A stretch of 64,000 nt of DNA from Capillidium heterosporum (taxonomy: Eukaryota > Entomophthoromycota > Entomophthoromycetes > Entomophthorales > Capillidiaceae), in assembly GCA_016630905.1 (NCBI GenBank), contig WBMQ01000005.1:992001-1056000 (forward strand), given 5' to 3'. A program made the translations under genes and the position numbers. Below are positions 45,351 to 54,814 of this stretch, piece by piece; the stretch's first letter is position 1; each line of letters opens with the position of its first letter. Under the pieces are notes generated by a model that worked only from the letters and a program-made list of their open reading frames with translations, was not told the origin of the DNA and ran no database searches.

Positions 45351-46012
45351 AACTCTATATATTTGGCCTTCTCTATCACTCGGTTGAAATTCAAACTATA
45401 ACTTTTTGAAAAAAGTTGGATCACTCCTTTTGAAGCAAAATATCCAGCCCTAGAATTTGAAATTGGGATTAAATGGTTAAGGCCTATGGCATTGGGTTTC
45501 AAAAGTATTTATTGGATAGAATAAGAGAAATTCAACCAATGAGCTCAATTGCATTGCAAAGATCTGTCGATTCAGTAGTTTTACCCACAAGTATTTGTCC
45601 AACGTACTACGTCAACTTTGAGAATCTGAAGACTATACGAACCTTCTCAAATATAAAGGCACCCAATCGTAGTTTAGGCTTAAAGCTCACTTGAACCAAA
45701 CTTCAAGTCCTATGTAATACATCTCAAAGCCCCTGACCGTAGGTGTTGAAATCACGAGTTGGAAGGTCGGTACAATTTCCTACCAAGCTTGAATTAAGTC
45801 TACTAAATTGGCTAAAACATCTACTTAGTTTACTAAAAAACGCTTCTAGGTCCCTGATAAATATATTTGAGGATTATATCGCTCTTAGGATGGCATATTT
45901 GCATATATATGAGAGTAGGCACATGAGATCGCTTCAATATATCGCAATAAAATTTTTGTTTAACATTGATCGAGATACAAACTAAATTTGAAGGGACGTG
46001 ATAAGTAGTTCA
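45351..46012. other. Intergenic region
   Basis: Holds two open frames of 73 and 80 codons (45473-45694, 45743-45985) without recognisable domains. Not supported as genes. Confidence 0.35.
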
Positions 46013-46038
46013 CATTAGCCGTTAACGTGACGGGATGC
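46013..46038 (+). promoter_or_regulatory. Conserved upstream element of the trypsin pair (copy 2)
   Basis: CATTAGCCGTTAACGTGACG followed by GGAT, about 120 bp before the ATG; counterpart of the element at 42244-42269. The GTGACG core resembles half of a cAMP-response-type site, but that is only a similarity. Confidence 0.5.
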
Positions 46039-46102
46039 TCCTTTCCATAGAAAAATACCTAAAGTTTCACTACCAGCGGTGCGAATAGAAGGTAGGATGC
46101 AG

Positions 46103-46110
46103 TATATAAG
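46103..46110 (+). promoter_or_regulatory. TATA box of trypsin 2
   Basis: TATATAAG 55 bp before the ATG at 46158. Confidence 0.6.
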
Positions 46111-46157
46111 AAGCTGGTTGGAAAACAAGAAAATTTATAAAAACAAGTTTATCCAGC

Positions 46158-46925
46158 ATGAAGACTTCCATCGCATTACTACTACTAAGTTTAGTTTCCG
46201 CTCAAACCCAGCCTGAAAAGCACCCCGAAGGACGTATCGTAGGCGGGTATGAAGTTTCCCCCAAGTTCAAGTACCCTTGGATGGTCTCTCTCCAGTACAA
46301 CGGCAAGCACTCTTGCGGAGGTACCTTGTACAACGGTAACACCGTCATCTCAGCCGCCCACTGTGTCATCGGTGCCGATTCGGCTTGGAAAGCTGCTCTC
46401 CACCGCCACGATCTCACCAACCCCACCGAAGTCGGTGGTGGTAAGACTTACAACGTTGTCAGTCGTAAATCCCACCCCAAGTACAACACTTCGACTAGCG
46501 CCAACGACGTCGCCATCTGGAAGATCTCGGCTCCTGCTGGTCCTGCCACCGGCGTTGTTTTAGATTCAGGCAAATGGGCCAATGCCAACGGTACCCCTCT
46601 CAAGGTTATCGGCTGGGGTACTACCTCGTCAGGTGGTGCCGTCTCCAAGAAGTTGTTAGAGGTCAAGGTCCCCGTCTTCGACGCCACCAAGTGTAAGAAA
46701 GCCTACCCTACCCTTGACACCGTCACCCAGTTCTGCGCTGGATTCCCCGAAGGTGGTAAAGATTCCTGCCAAGGTGATTCAGGAGGTCCTTTGTTCATCG
46801 AGGATAACGGTAAACCTACTCTTGTTGGTATTGTCAGCTGGGGTGAGGGTTGCGCCCTCAAAGGTAAACCCGGTGTTTACACTCGTGCTTCGGCTGTCAC
46901 TGACTTCATCAAGCAGAACCTTTAG
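46158..46925 (+). CDS. Trypsin-like S1 serine protease, copy 2
   Basis: 255 residues, single exon. Signal peptide 1-15, activation after Arg26 (GR-IVGG), triad His68, Asp117, Ser208, specificity Asp202. Differences from copy 1 are mostly conservative and concentrated at 175-178 (DATK against DVNQ), 217-219 and 114. None touches the triad or the S1 pocket residues listed. Similarity to copy 1 continues about 50 bp into the 3' flank (ATTTTGTAAAGATAT, AATAAAACTAT) and recurs as isolated elements upstream, so the duplicated unit was larger than the coding region. The two genes point away from each other with 4 kb between their starts. Confidence 0.95.
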   Translation: MKTSIALLLLSLVSAQTQPEKHPEGRIVGGYEVSPKFKYPWMVSLQYNGKHSCGGTLYNGNTVISAAHCVIGADSAWKAALHRHDLTNPTEVGGGKTYNVVSRKSHPKYNTSTSANDVAIWKISAPAGPATGVVLDSGKWANANGTPLKVIGWGTTSSGGAVSKKLLEVKVPVFDATKCKKAYPTLDTVTQFCAGFPEGGKDSCQGDSGGPLFIEDNGKPTLVGIVSWGEGCALKGKPGVYTRASAVTDFIKQNL

Positions 46926-47633
46926 ATTTTGTAAAGATATCCAATTAATAAAACTATCTAAACTGTTAAAATACTTTTCAATCTAAATGTTATATATGTT
47001 ATCTTGTCTTAGAAATATAATATATGTTTTAGAATGGTAAGGATATTATAGCACAATATAATTATAAAGTACAAGCCAAGCAGTAATTAAACTGTATCAT
47101 AAATATCTTAATCATTGTTGATTTGCCTGGTATAAATTTTAACTAACTTATCAGGTCTATCGCATATACTCTAACCTCTCAATATCCTCTTCAAAAACTT
47201 AGGACTTCACATACTTTACAGACTAAAATAAATTTAATATAATCGAAGCTCTTGTTGCTTCCATCATCATGAAATTATTCACTTCTTATAGCCTAGAATT
47301 ATTAATTTTTGTCGGCATTTCACTCTAAAGAATATGTATTATAGCATGCTTTTTAAGCGCAAGTTATGGTGGATTGAGAACTTCAATATATATACTAGCA
47401 TGGAATATATATGTTAAAATTTTATTGGCTTTTATATCTACCTAAATTAGCTATTCTTATCACTCTCACTCAATACAACTACGTAACATCCACCGAAAAA
47501 GGAAAGTAGCCTTAATAAAAACTACATTTTAGATATTCATCATGTAATATTTTATCTGATTTGAAGGAGGATTGAAGTTGCATAACTGAAAAGTGGTGTC
47601 ATAGATTACAAGTTCAAGTCCAGCTAAGAGCTT
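46926..47633. other. Intergenic region
   Basis: AT-rich spacer; no gene recognised. Confidence 0.4.
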
Positions 47634-47726
47634 ATGCCAGTTTCTCAAATCCCAAGCAACTACAAACAACATTGAAGCGCTCAAGATACCATACAAGAGT
47701 ATAGTTCCAAGTCGACCAAAGACAAA

Positions 47727-49956
47727 GTGAGAAACTCAAACTTAAACCCAAGTCGTCCTAATAGGACCAACGCCGGTTCGCGCAGGGAACTTTCCGGATT
47801 ACTACATTCGCCACGACGTATAGTGCGCAACCGCAGGGAGAACTTCTTGGAGATATTCGACCGACATACTGCCGATATACCTGAGCATCCCTTTATACGC
47901 AGCGACAGCTCCATCTTTTCGAAAGCGTATTTAAGTCCTATAAAGAGTGTTAAGAAAGCCAGGTTAGAATATATGAAGCGTCCAGTAGCCACCAACGGTT
48001 CATCCAGCGGGGAGGTAGTCAGTAGCTCGAACCCATTTGTCGAAGAAACAAAGTACAAGAGGGATGACTTTATCCGCCTAATAGGAAAGTCTTTGAAGGA
48101 GCTGGGCTTGAGGTAACCTTTATAGCCCTTGTCATTTTAATAGCTTTAACTCCTTCACAAGCCAAACCGCAAACCTCCTAGAACAGGAAAGCGGCTGCTC
48201 AATCGAAAACTATGAGATATCGAACTTCAAAACCGCGATTGTCGAAGGGGACTGGGAGGAAGCTGAAGAGCTGTCCGAGAAGCTAGGATTGCTAGATACA
48301 ACAGCCGTGTTGGTAAGGAGCTTTTCGAGTACCTTCTCTTAACTTGCCTTTGGGCTGTAGTTTTTGATTAGGGAGCAAAACTACCTGGAGCTCATTGAAA
48401 AGGAGGACCTTAAAGAGGCGCACAGGGTCCTTCAGCGCGGATTGACATCTTTGAAGCACAACCAAGACCGAGTGCACTTTCTGGCACCGTAGGTATGCTG
48501 GCGTTGCACAACACTAACCTTCCAGTTTAATATTCTACACTTCAATAGACAAAGTGTATGCAAAGGCCGGCTGGGATGGAGCTGCTGGTAGGTCGCGCCA
48601 CAAACTTTTGGAAAGGATCCAAGGTGCTTTTGTCAGCCGGCTTGTACTAACCTGCCCTAGACTATATCCCACCCTCAATCATGATCCCCGACAAGCGCAT
48701 GGTAGCCCTCTTCGACCAAGCCATGCTCCAGCAACGAAAAGAGTGCTTCCTCCACGACAAGCCTGAAGAGTACTACCCGCTACTTGTTGACCACGACTGC
48801 TTCCGGTAACTCTAGTGCATACATGGCTTTAACACCGTTTCAGCAACTACCTCCCGACGAGCACGTCCTATACATTAAGGGACCACGAGGATGAAGTTTG
48901 GCACCTGGCCTTTTCCAACAACGGGCGCTTCCTTGCATCTGGGTCGAAGGATACTACAGTCAGGGTTTGGAATGTCCAAGTAAAGGCTTCTGCTTTAGCT
49001 GTACTTACAGTCTAGGAACACACCGTCGACTACGTCTTAAACAACCAGACGTTGGAAGTGACCTACGTCTCGTGGTCGCCAGACGATAGGTATCTTTTGT
49101 CGTGTAGCAAGGATTGTGTCGCCCGCCTTTATGACATGCATGAGGTTCGCAACCATACAATACAAGGCTAATTTTGGAATAGAATGGAAGGCTGCAACGG
49201 ACTTTTCTATGTAAAGGCTCCATTAAAGCATGTGCCTGGTTACCTGACAACGAGCAGTTTATCACTGCATCCGAAGATAAAGCCATCACCATCTGGGTAA
49301 ACTAATATATATATATCGAATCTAATGTCTTTTAGAACATCAATGGGGATCAAAGGCACACATGGACCGACTCTTGCGCCAATGACATCGCCATCTCGGC
49401 CAACGGCAAGATTCTAGTTACCGTTGACAAGGTGGAAATCTCCATCTACAGCCTCGAACTCTACGAGAAAATTGAGTAAATTTTCACCTAAATGCAACTC
49501 TGACAACTTTAGGACGTTGGTCGACAACCACGATATAACCTCTATATCCTTATCTTCCAATGCCAACTACTTACTCTGCAATGTCAAAAACGATGTAAAC
49601 ATAGCTTTTAATTTAAACTGAATTTCAATAGTCTTTGCACCTGTGGAACTTGAAGGATCGCAAGGTAATAAAGGAGTTTACTGGGTCAGTCCAGAACCGA
49701 TATGTTATAAGATCCTGCTTTGGTGGACGCAATCAGAACTGTGTCATCTCCGGTAGCGAGAACAACAACGTCTACGTCTGGCGTATAACTGATATGCAGC
49801 TGATTGCCGAACTTCCCTGGGCATACCGACGTCGTCAACTGTGTCAGCTGGAATGCTGCTCATGGGGCGATGTTTGCTTCGGCTGGAGATGACCATACCA
49901 TTCAAATGTAAGCCATTCTACCTATACATATATTAACTTTTGCTAGATGGACTTGA
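47727..49956 (+). pseudogene. GID7/WDR26-type CTLH E3-ligase subunit, copy 1, frameshifted in the WD40 domain
   Basis: GID7/WDR26 is a LisH-CTLH-WD40 subunit of the GID/CTLH ubiquitin ligase. Twelve or so exons with introns near 36-38 nt can be chained. Exon 1 ends with the LisH start (DDFIRLIGKSLKELGL), then TANLLEQESGCSIENYEI and the CTLH helix FKTAIVEGDWEEAEELSEK. Next come NYLELIEKEDLKEAHRVLQR, DYIPPSIMIPDKRMVALFDQ, and WD40 blades such as [20 protein letters not shown] and VSWSPDDRYLLSCSKD. At about 49816-49820 an extra base in CTTCCCTGGGCA, absent from copy 2, shifts the frame inside the last blades. No ATG opens exon 1: the codon at 47727 is GTG. An ATG in the same frame at 47634 is cut off by TGA at 47673. 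Confidence 0.85.
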
Positions 49957-49998
49957 GGATTCAAAATCTCATCCTAACACCTTAGTATTTAACTATAT
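47900..49998 (+). repeat. Arm 1 of inverted duplication carrying GID7-like gene
   Basis: Nearly identical to the reverse complement of 58199-60293 except for a diverged tract (about 49297-49558 here). The arms are separated by about 8.2 kb containing PHO88, a Bem1-like gene and an F-box pseudogene. Confidence 0.85.
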
Positions 49999-50521
49999 AC
50001 AGCTCAAGCATCATGTAGACAAACTATTTATCATCTGCTGACAGCTATTTTAGATTAATTTATATCTTCGGTAGGTAATAGTTGAAGGTATTCTAATTTT
50101 CTAGAAATGTACTCGACCCACTACTCCATCACTTGAAACTAAATCTATCGTATGTATTCTTAAATTGTGTTGTATTTACATATCATTTTTGAACACTTTA
50201 TTAAAACACCTTTTCTTACAATATATACTACACGCTACTATAGCTTAGATAGGGAATGACTTGGATTTTTCACTTGCTTATATTTAATTTAGCTTCCATT
50301 TAAAGTCTAGAATATTGCTAATTTACATTTAGAAATGTAACTAGAATCTAAATAACTTGTAATTTATGATAATAATATCCATTAAAGCATATGTTTAAAC
50401 TATATTTTGAAGTCCAAGGACTATATAAACCATATACTATTCATAAATGAAAAATAGTATAGTAATAGGCTATAGAAACTATGTAACTTTTAATAAATAT
50501 CTACTCCATATAAAAGTTTGT
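49999..50521. other. Intergenic region
   Basis: AT-rich spacer between the convergent GID7-like copy 1 and PHO88; no gene. Confidence 0.4.
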
Positions 50522-51088
50522 TTATTTGGACTTCTTCTTTGCCAAGCTAGATTTATACGATTTCTTTTTACCTTCAGCCACTTGCTTGCCCATCAAGGGG
50601 TTGTTGGAAGCTTGGAACGGTCTTCTCAAGTCGCCTTCAGATGGGAAGTTACGCAAATAAATTCTAACTAATGGAGCCGAGTACAAGTTCTTGAGGGGTA
50701 AGAAGGATTGGATGAACAAAGGTTGTAAGTAGCCGAATTTAACATGGACGAAAATGGAAATGACTACAGAAAGTAAAGAGTTGCGGACAAACTTGATTAA
50801 CTCTTCGGTGTCGTACTCACGGTAAGTAGTTATTACATTTACCGGGCCGTTGTCCTCGTTATCCAATAGGGAAGGACTGTCAGTGTAGGTGAACTCACGC
50901 TCATCGTTCTTAGCTTGGATCTGCAAGTAGACGTAAAAGTTGATGCCGTAGAAGATAGCAGTGGCAATGAAGTAGAGACCACGGATACTTAGGATGACGG
51001 AATACGACTCAGTGTCGACTAGACGTAGGGACTGGGATAAAACGGTTACCGCTACGAAGCTTATGGCGGCGTTCTTCCACTCAGACAT
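50522..51088 (-). CDS. PHO88: Pho88/SND3-like ER membrane protein
   Basis: 188 residues, single exon. In yeast Pho88 (Snd3) is an ER membrane protein of the SND targeting route, first found through phosphate transport. The start MSEWKNAAISFVAVTVLSQS leads into a first helix, then SYSVILSIRGLYFIATAIFYGINFYVYLQI, the conserved YREYDTEELIKFVRNSLLSVVISIFVH-type helix, and FGYLQPLFIQSFLPLKNLY followed by APLVRIYLR. It ends in a Lys/Ser-rich cytosolic tail. All the family landmarks (DTEE region, QPL-x-IQS, PL-x-NLY) are visible and length is as expected. Confidence 0.92.
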   Translation of the reverse strand: MSEWKNAAISFVAVTVLSQSLRLVDTESYSVILSIRGLYFIATAIFYGINFYVYLQIQAKNDEREFTYTDSPSLLDNEDNGPVNVITTYREYDTEELIKFVRNSLLSVVISIFVHVKFGYLQPLFIQSFLPLKNLYSAPLVRIYLRNFPSEGDLRRPFQASNNPLMGKQVAEGKKKSYKSSLAKKKSK

Positions 51089-52580
51089 GCTTGATTTTTC
51101 TTTTTCTTCTTGTTTAAAGGTGAGTTCTTGAGCAAGGTAGAATTAGAAATTTGTAGGCTTGGATGTTCGGTGTTTCAGATGCTTTATAATTTGAATTTGG
51201 AATGGCAGTAGTCTATTGGTTTAATTTGAGAATTAGTGGAATGCTTAATAGCTTTTTATGTAAATAGTTTGCATCCAAATTTGAGTTTATCAAATAAAGT
51301 TAATGGATGGACTTGATAATGAAGCTTGATTGATTAGAAAGAAAAATGGAGATTAAGGTTCTAACTTTAATGTATCTGCATTTATTTTGAAAACTATTTT
51401 TAAATCGAAACTTGCATCGAAAAATTGAACTTTATTATTCTGATCAGGTTTACTCGTAACATTTATATTATAAACTTGTAATCTAAAAGTTACTAGTAAA
51501 GTTGAACAAAGTAGTGTTGTCTTAGCAAAAACTAAAGCTTTCTAAAGGCAGGCTAACCTATCTTATAAATTATATAACTACTATCTATAAATTAGTTCGA
51601 ACATTAGTAATTGAAGCGTGCCAACCTAATCTAAAGTTTTGCACATTAGCAATTAGATAAGCTTGCTATTCTTATTTTCTAGGTAAGGAGGAGCCTAGAA
51701 CGCTATTGCAAAACTATGGTGCAGATGATGATATACAAACTCTCTGGTTGGCCTTGCTACCTAACTTTAATTTACTGTTTTCCATACCAATACAACATAG
51801 TCGAAACATGTAATTGGAACTTATTAAAAATTTGGACTAAGGTAACCAATTTTTAATTTAGTGCAAATAGCGATATCGAAGTTGGAGTTGTTTAAAGGGT
51901 AAAGGGGTATGCCGCTCTAAGCATATCAGCATGGCAATAGAAACTTAGGGTTAATCGCAACTTATGGTATGGGAAAGTAAAAGCTTTAAGCTGGGGAACC
52001 TAAACACTGTTACGGTGGGGAACTTTCAGTAACAACTTCAGAATGATCTGTTAAGTTCCTTGACGAATAGTTATGCTTCTGATAGGATCTAATTATAGGA
52101 CTTGGGCTATAATGCTTGAAGTATAGATTCGGTAACAATAAAGTTTCCAATATTAGCCCGATCGAGCTAATATGCTTGGACAAAAGAAATCAGGGTTAAC
52201 CTAGTCGCCTTTTTACAGAATAAAATTTTAACGGTGACTGTTCATTTGTCGTTCCAAAAATAGTAGCTATAGAATCAAGGGTCGTCCACAACTCCTGTCC
52301 AATCTTCATTTGCAGCCAAGCCAGCAGCACGCAAAAGATTGGAAACGTGACCCTCTAATGTAAAGTTTGGTAAGTTTATGTTCTGAACCTTAACTTTCAT
52401 AAGGCAAGGATAGCAGCAGGAAATAAAAAGGATTCAGCTCAATTGCCAACAACACTTTTCTCTCGTTTCTTGCTTAATTAATTTAACTAAAGTTCCAGTT
52501 TGAGTTGAAAGCTTAAATTAATTAATAAATCGACCTTGTACAATACATTACGACTCTGCCAGCACATATTGTAAATAGAC
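51089..52580. other. Intergenic region between divergent genes
   Basis: Contains the promoters of PHO88 (-) and the Bem1-like gene (+). No further gene recognised. Confidence 0.4.
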
Positions 52581-53939
52581 ATGCTATCGAACACCGAACA
52601 TCCAACCAAATCAGCACCGGCTTTGGTACGTGCCATCCAAACACACAAGCCTAAAGCCCAATTCGGCCTTACTTATGAAGCTGGCCAAGTCTTCCAGCTT
52701 ATTGGTCAGACCTCCATCCAACTTCTCATCCACGACAAAAAGACCCAGCTCAACTACCAGGTCAACAAAGCTCACTTTCAAGTTTTAGATTCGAGTAAGG
52801 ACTTCAAGCCTCTAGTACAATTTACACCACCTAAGGTAGGGTTTTTGAAACCCAACTTCAAGTCAGAGCGACCTAGCCAAGAATTGGACAATCCAAATGA
52901 CGCCGAGCTCAAGTCAGGGGACTTTGTACTGGTAGTAGCCGAGATCGACGGCTACTTCTACAAGTTGAAGCCTATTGGTAAGTTGGGGGAGATGCAACTG
53001 ATCAACAAGGATATGATCGAAATCGTAGACGAGTTGAACAACGTCAAGCAACAAGTTTCGGCCAAACCAATGCATCGTAAGACAAACAGTGAGAGCTCTG
53101 TACCCAACTTCAACCAAATCATTCGACCCAAGATGAGTAGAAGATGTGAATCGGTACCAGCCCTTGACTTCCAAGCCGATACCGAACTCAAGCAACCCAG
53201 CTCGAGCCTGAATTTGAACTTGAACCTCAGCTTGGATTTGAAAGAGGGAGATTCTATTGAATTGGACTGGGGCATACTAAGCCCGACCTCCACCTCCTCA
53301 GCTACCACTCAACCCAATCGAAAGTCCTTCACCATCAACGCCAACCTCCAACTACAATCCATAGCTATCTCAGATTCAATCGAGTACCTAGGAGTAACCT
53401 ACCATCAACTATATATCCAACTGAAAACTAAGCAGTACAGCGTGTTCCGCAACTTGGAAACTTTTCAAAAGTTCCATTTAACCCTCCTCTCCAAATTTGG
53501 CGAATTAACTGGCCCTAACGATGAGGAACGTCAACTACCTTACTTGCCAACCGACCCCAATGACTTGCAAGCCTATTTCGACCAGCTACTGCAAATCGAA
53601 ACGGTAAAGTTGGACGATGTATGGACCCAGTTGATTACTATTGAACCCATCGATTTTACTTTGACAAATCTGAATCAGCTAGGTAAAGTCAGTAAAATCA
53701 AGTTGAAATACGCTATGGATACCTTTGCCTTCAAAGTTGAGGGATCCAGCCTAAGTTACGCCAATCTGTACAACTTTGCCGTTGATAAGATCTATCCCAA
53801 CAAGGTAACTTCCATAAAGCCTTATGTCGAAGGCAACGATGGAAATGAAGTTGGAATTGACGTTGTCGACCAGTTGAGTTTGGACTACTGCCTGGTCAAA
53901 TTTTCGATTGGAGATAGGCTTTACTTGGAGATCAATTGA
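52581..53939 (+). CDS. Bem1/Scd2-like polarity scaffold (SH3-SH3-PX-PB1)
   Basis: 452 residues, single exon. Scaffold that binds Cdc42, its GEF and PAK kinases during polarised growth. The first SH3-like region (about 10-75, PALVRAIQTHKPKAQF) is degenerate. A second SH3-like region lies at about 98-155 (LKSGDFVLVVAEIDGYFYKL ... IGKLGEMQLINKDMIEIVDE). A Ser/Asn-rich linker follows, then a PX domain at about 258-360 (SIEYLGVTYHQLYIQLKTKQ, YSVFRNLETFQKFHLTLLSK, LPYLPTDPNDLQAYFDQLLQ). A C-terminal PB1 domain at about 372-452 (KIKLKYAMDTFAFKV ... CLVKFSIGDRLYLEIN) is where Bem1 binds Cdc24. The order is that of Bem1/Scd2; both SH3 domains are weak, so partner specificity may differ. Confidence 0.8.
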   Translation: MLSNTEHPTKSAPALVRAIQTHKPKAQFGLTYEAGQVFQLIGQTSIQLLIHDKKTQLNYQVNKAHFQVLDSSKDFKPLVQFTPPKVGFLKPNFKSERPSQELDNPNDAELKSGDFVLVVAEIDGYFYKLKPIGKLGEMQLINKDMIEIVDELNNVKQQVSAKPMHRKTNSESSVPNFNQIIRPKMSRRCESVPALDFQADTELKQPSSSLNLNLNLSLDLKEGDSIELDWGILSPTSTSSATTQPNRKSFTINANLQLQSIAISDSIEYLGVTYHQLYIQLKTKQYSVFRNLETFQKFHLTLLSKFGELTGPNDEERQLPYLPTDPNDLQAYFDQLLQIETVKLDDVWTQLITIEPIDFTLTNLNQLGKVSKIKLKYAMDTFAFKVEGSSLSYANLYNFAVDKIYPNKVTSIKPYVEGNDGNEVGIDVVDQLSLDYCLVKFSIGDRLYLEIN

Positions 53940-54800
53940 TTTTGATATTTATATATATGTCGATACTTTATACTTTTGAAATGTAGTTATAGCTTCCTAG
54001 GGACTTTCTATTAAAATGCTAGCTTTCGTTGTGATTTTTTGTATATAGTCGTACTGATTTTTAATTTTCAAGTTAGTTAAAATTTACATATGATTATTTA
54101 GATCCTTCATCTCATATGTGGTAGTGTACGTTCTTGCGCTACTTTACCAAATGTATTTTTATCTGCTGTAGTATAACACCCCATGTACACTAGGTATTTT
54201 TATTCTTTTGATAAGGAGTTGAGAGGTATATTTGAACCTCCACATCTTATTTTTATGTAGTCAACAGCTTAACTTTCTCAAGTTCCATCACATGGATTCA
54301 AAGCTATCGTTAGTTTAGTCTACTAGTCCTCAAGCTTACTCTATTCTTTAAATTGCAAGCGAGTTTCTACAACTGAACTTGCAAGTGCTCATCTAGAGCT
54401 TTGAGACAGAAGTTGCCATATAATATTTTGAGGATCTAGGTTAGCATGTGACATTCGAAAGAATAAGCAGAAAATTAAAATTTAATTGGCTCGATAACTG
54501 GGTATGAGTTAGAGTGTGACTACCTAACCGAAATTTTCACTCAGGCTGTATTAATCAACTTTTACACCAAGAGAAATATATACTAAAGAAAAGGTTTATA
54601 CGATATCACTTTAAAGTTTAAAAGCCTAATAAAAATTTAACAAATGTATATCTGTAAAGAAATTGATATCATTGCTTATATAAGTCATAGGATAACGAAT
54701 TCAAATGCTCGTCGTCTTTATTGTACATAATATTAGTAAGCCTATTTCAATCCAATAAGTCAGTGATTATAGGATTATAAATAATCTCCTCATCAGCTTG
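53940..54800. other. Intergenic region
   Basis: AT-rich spacer after the Bem1-like gene; no gene recognised. Confidence 0.4.
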
Positions 54801-54814
54801 GTAGTGTAGCAAAT

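Noticed and set aside
45473-45985. Two plus-strand frames as a possible gene upstream of trypsin 2
   Set aside because: No domain, no convincing splice link between them and stops in between.
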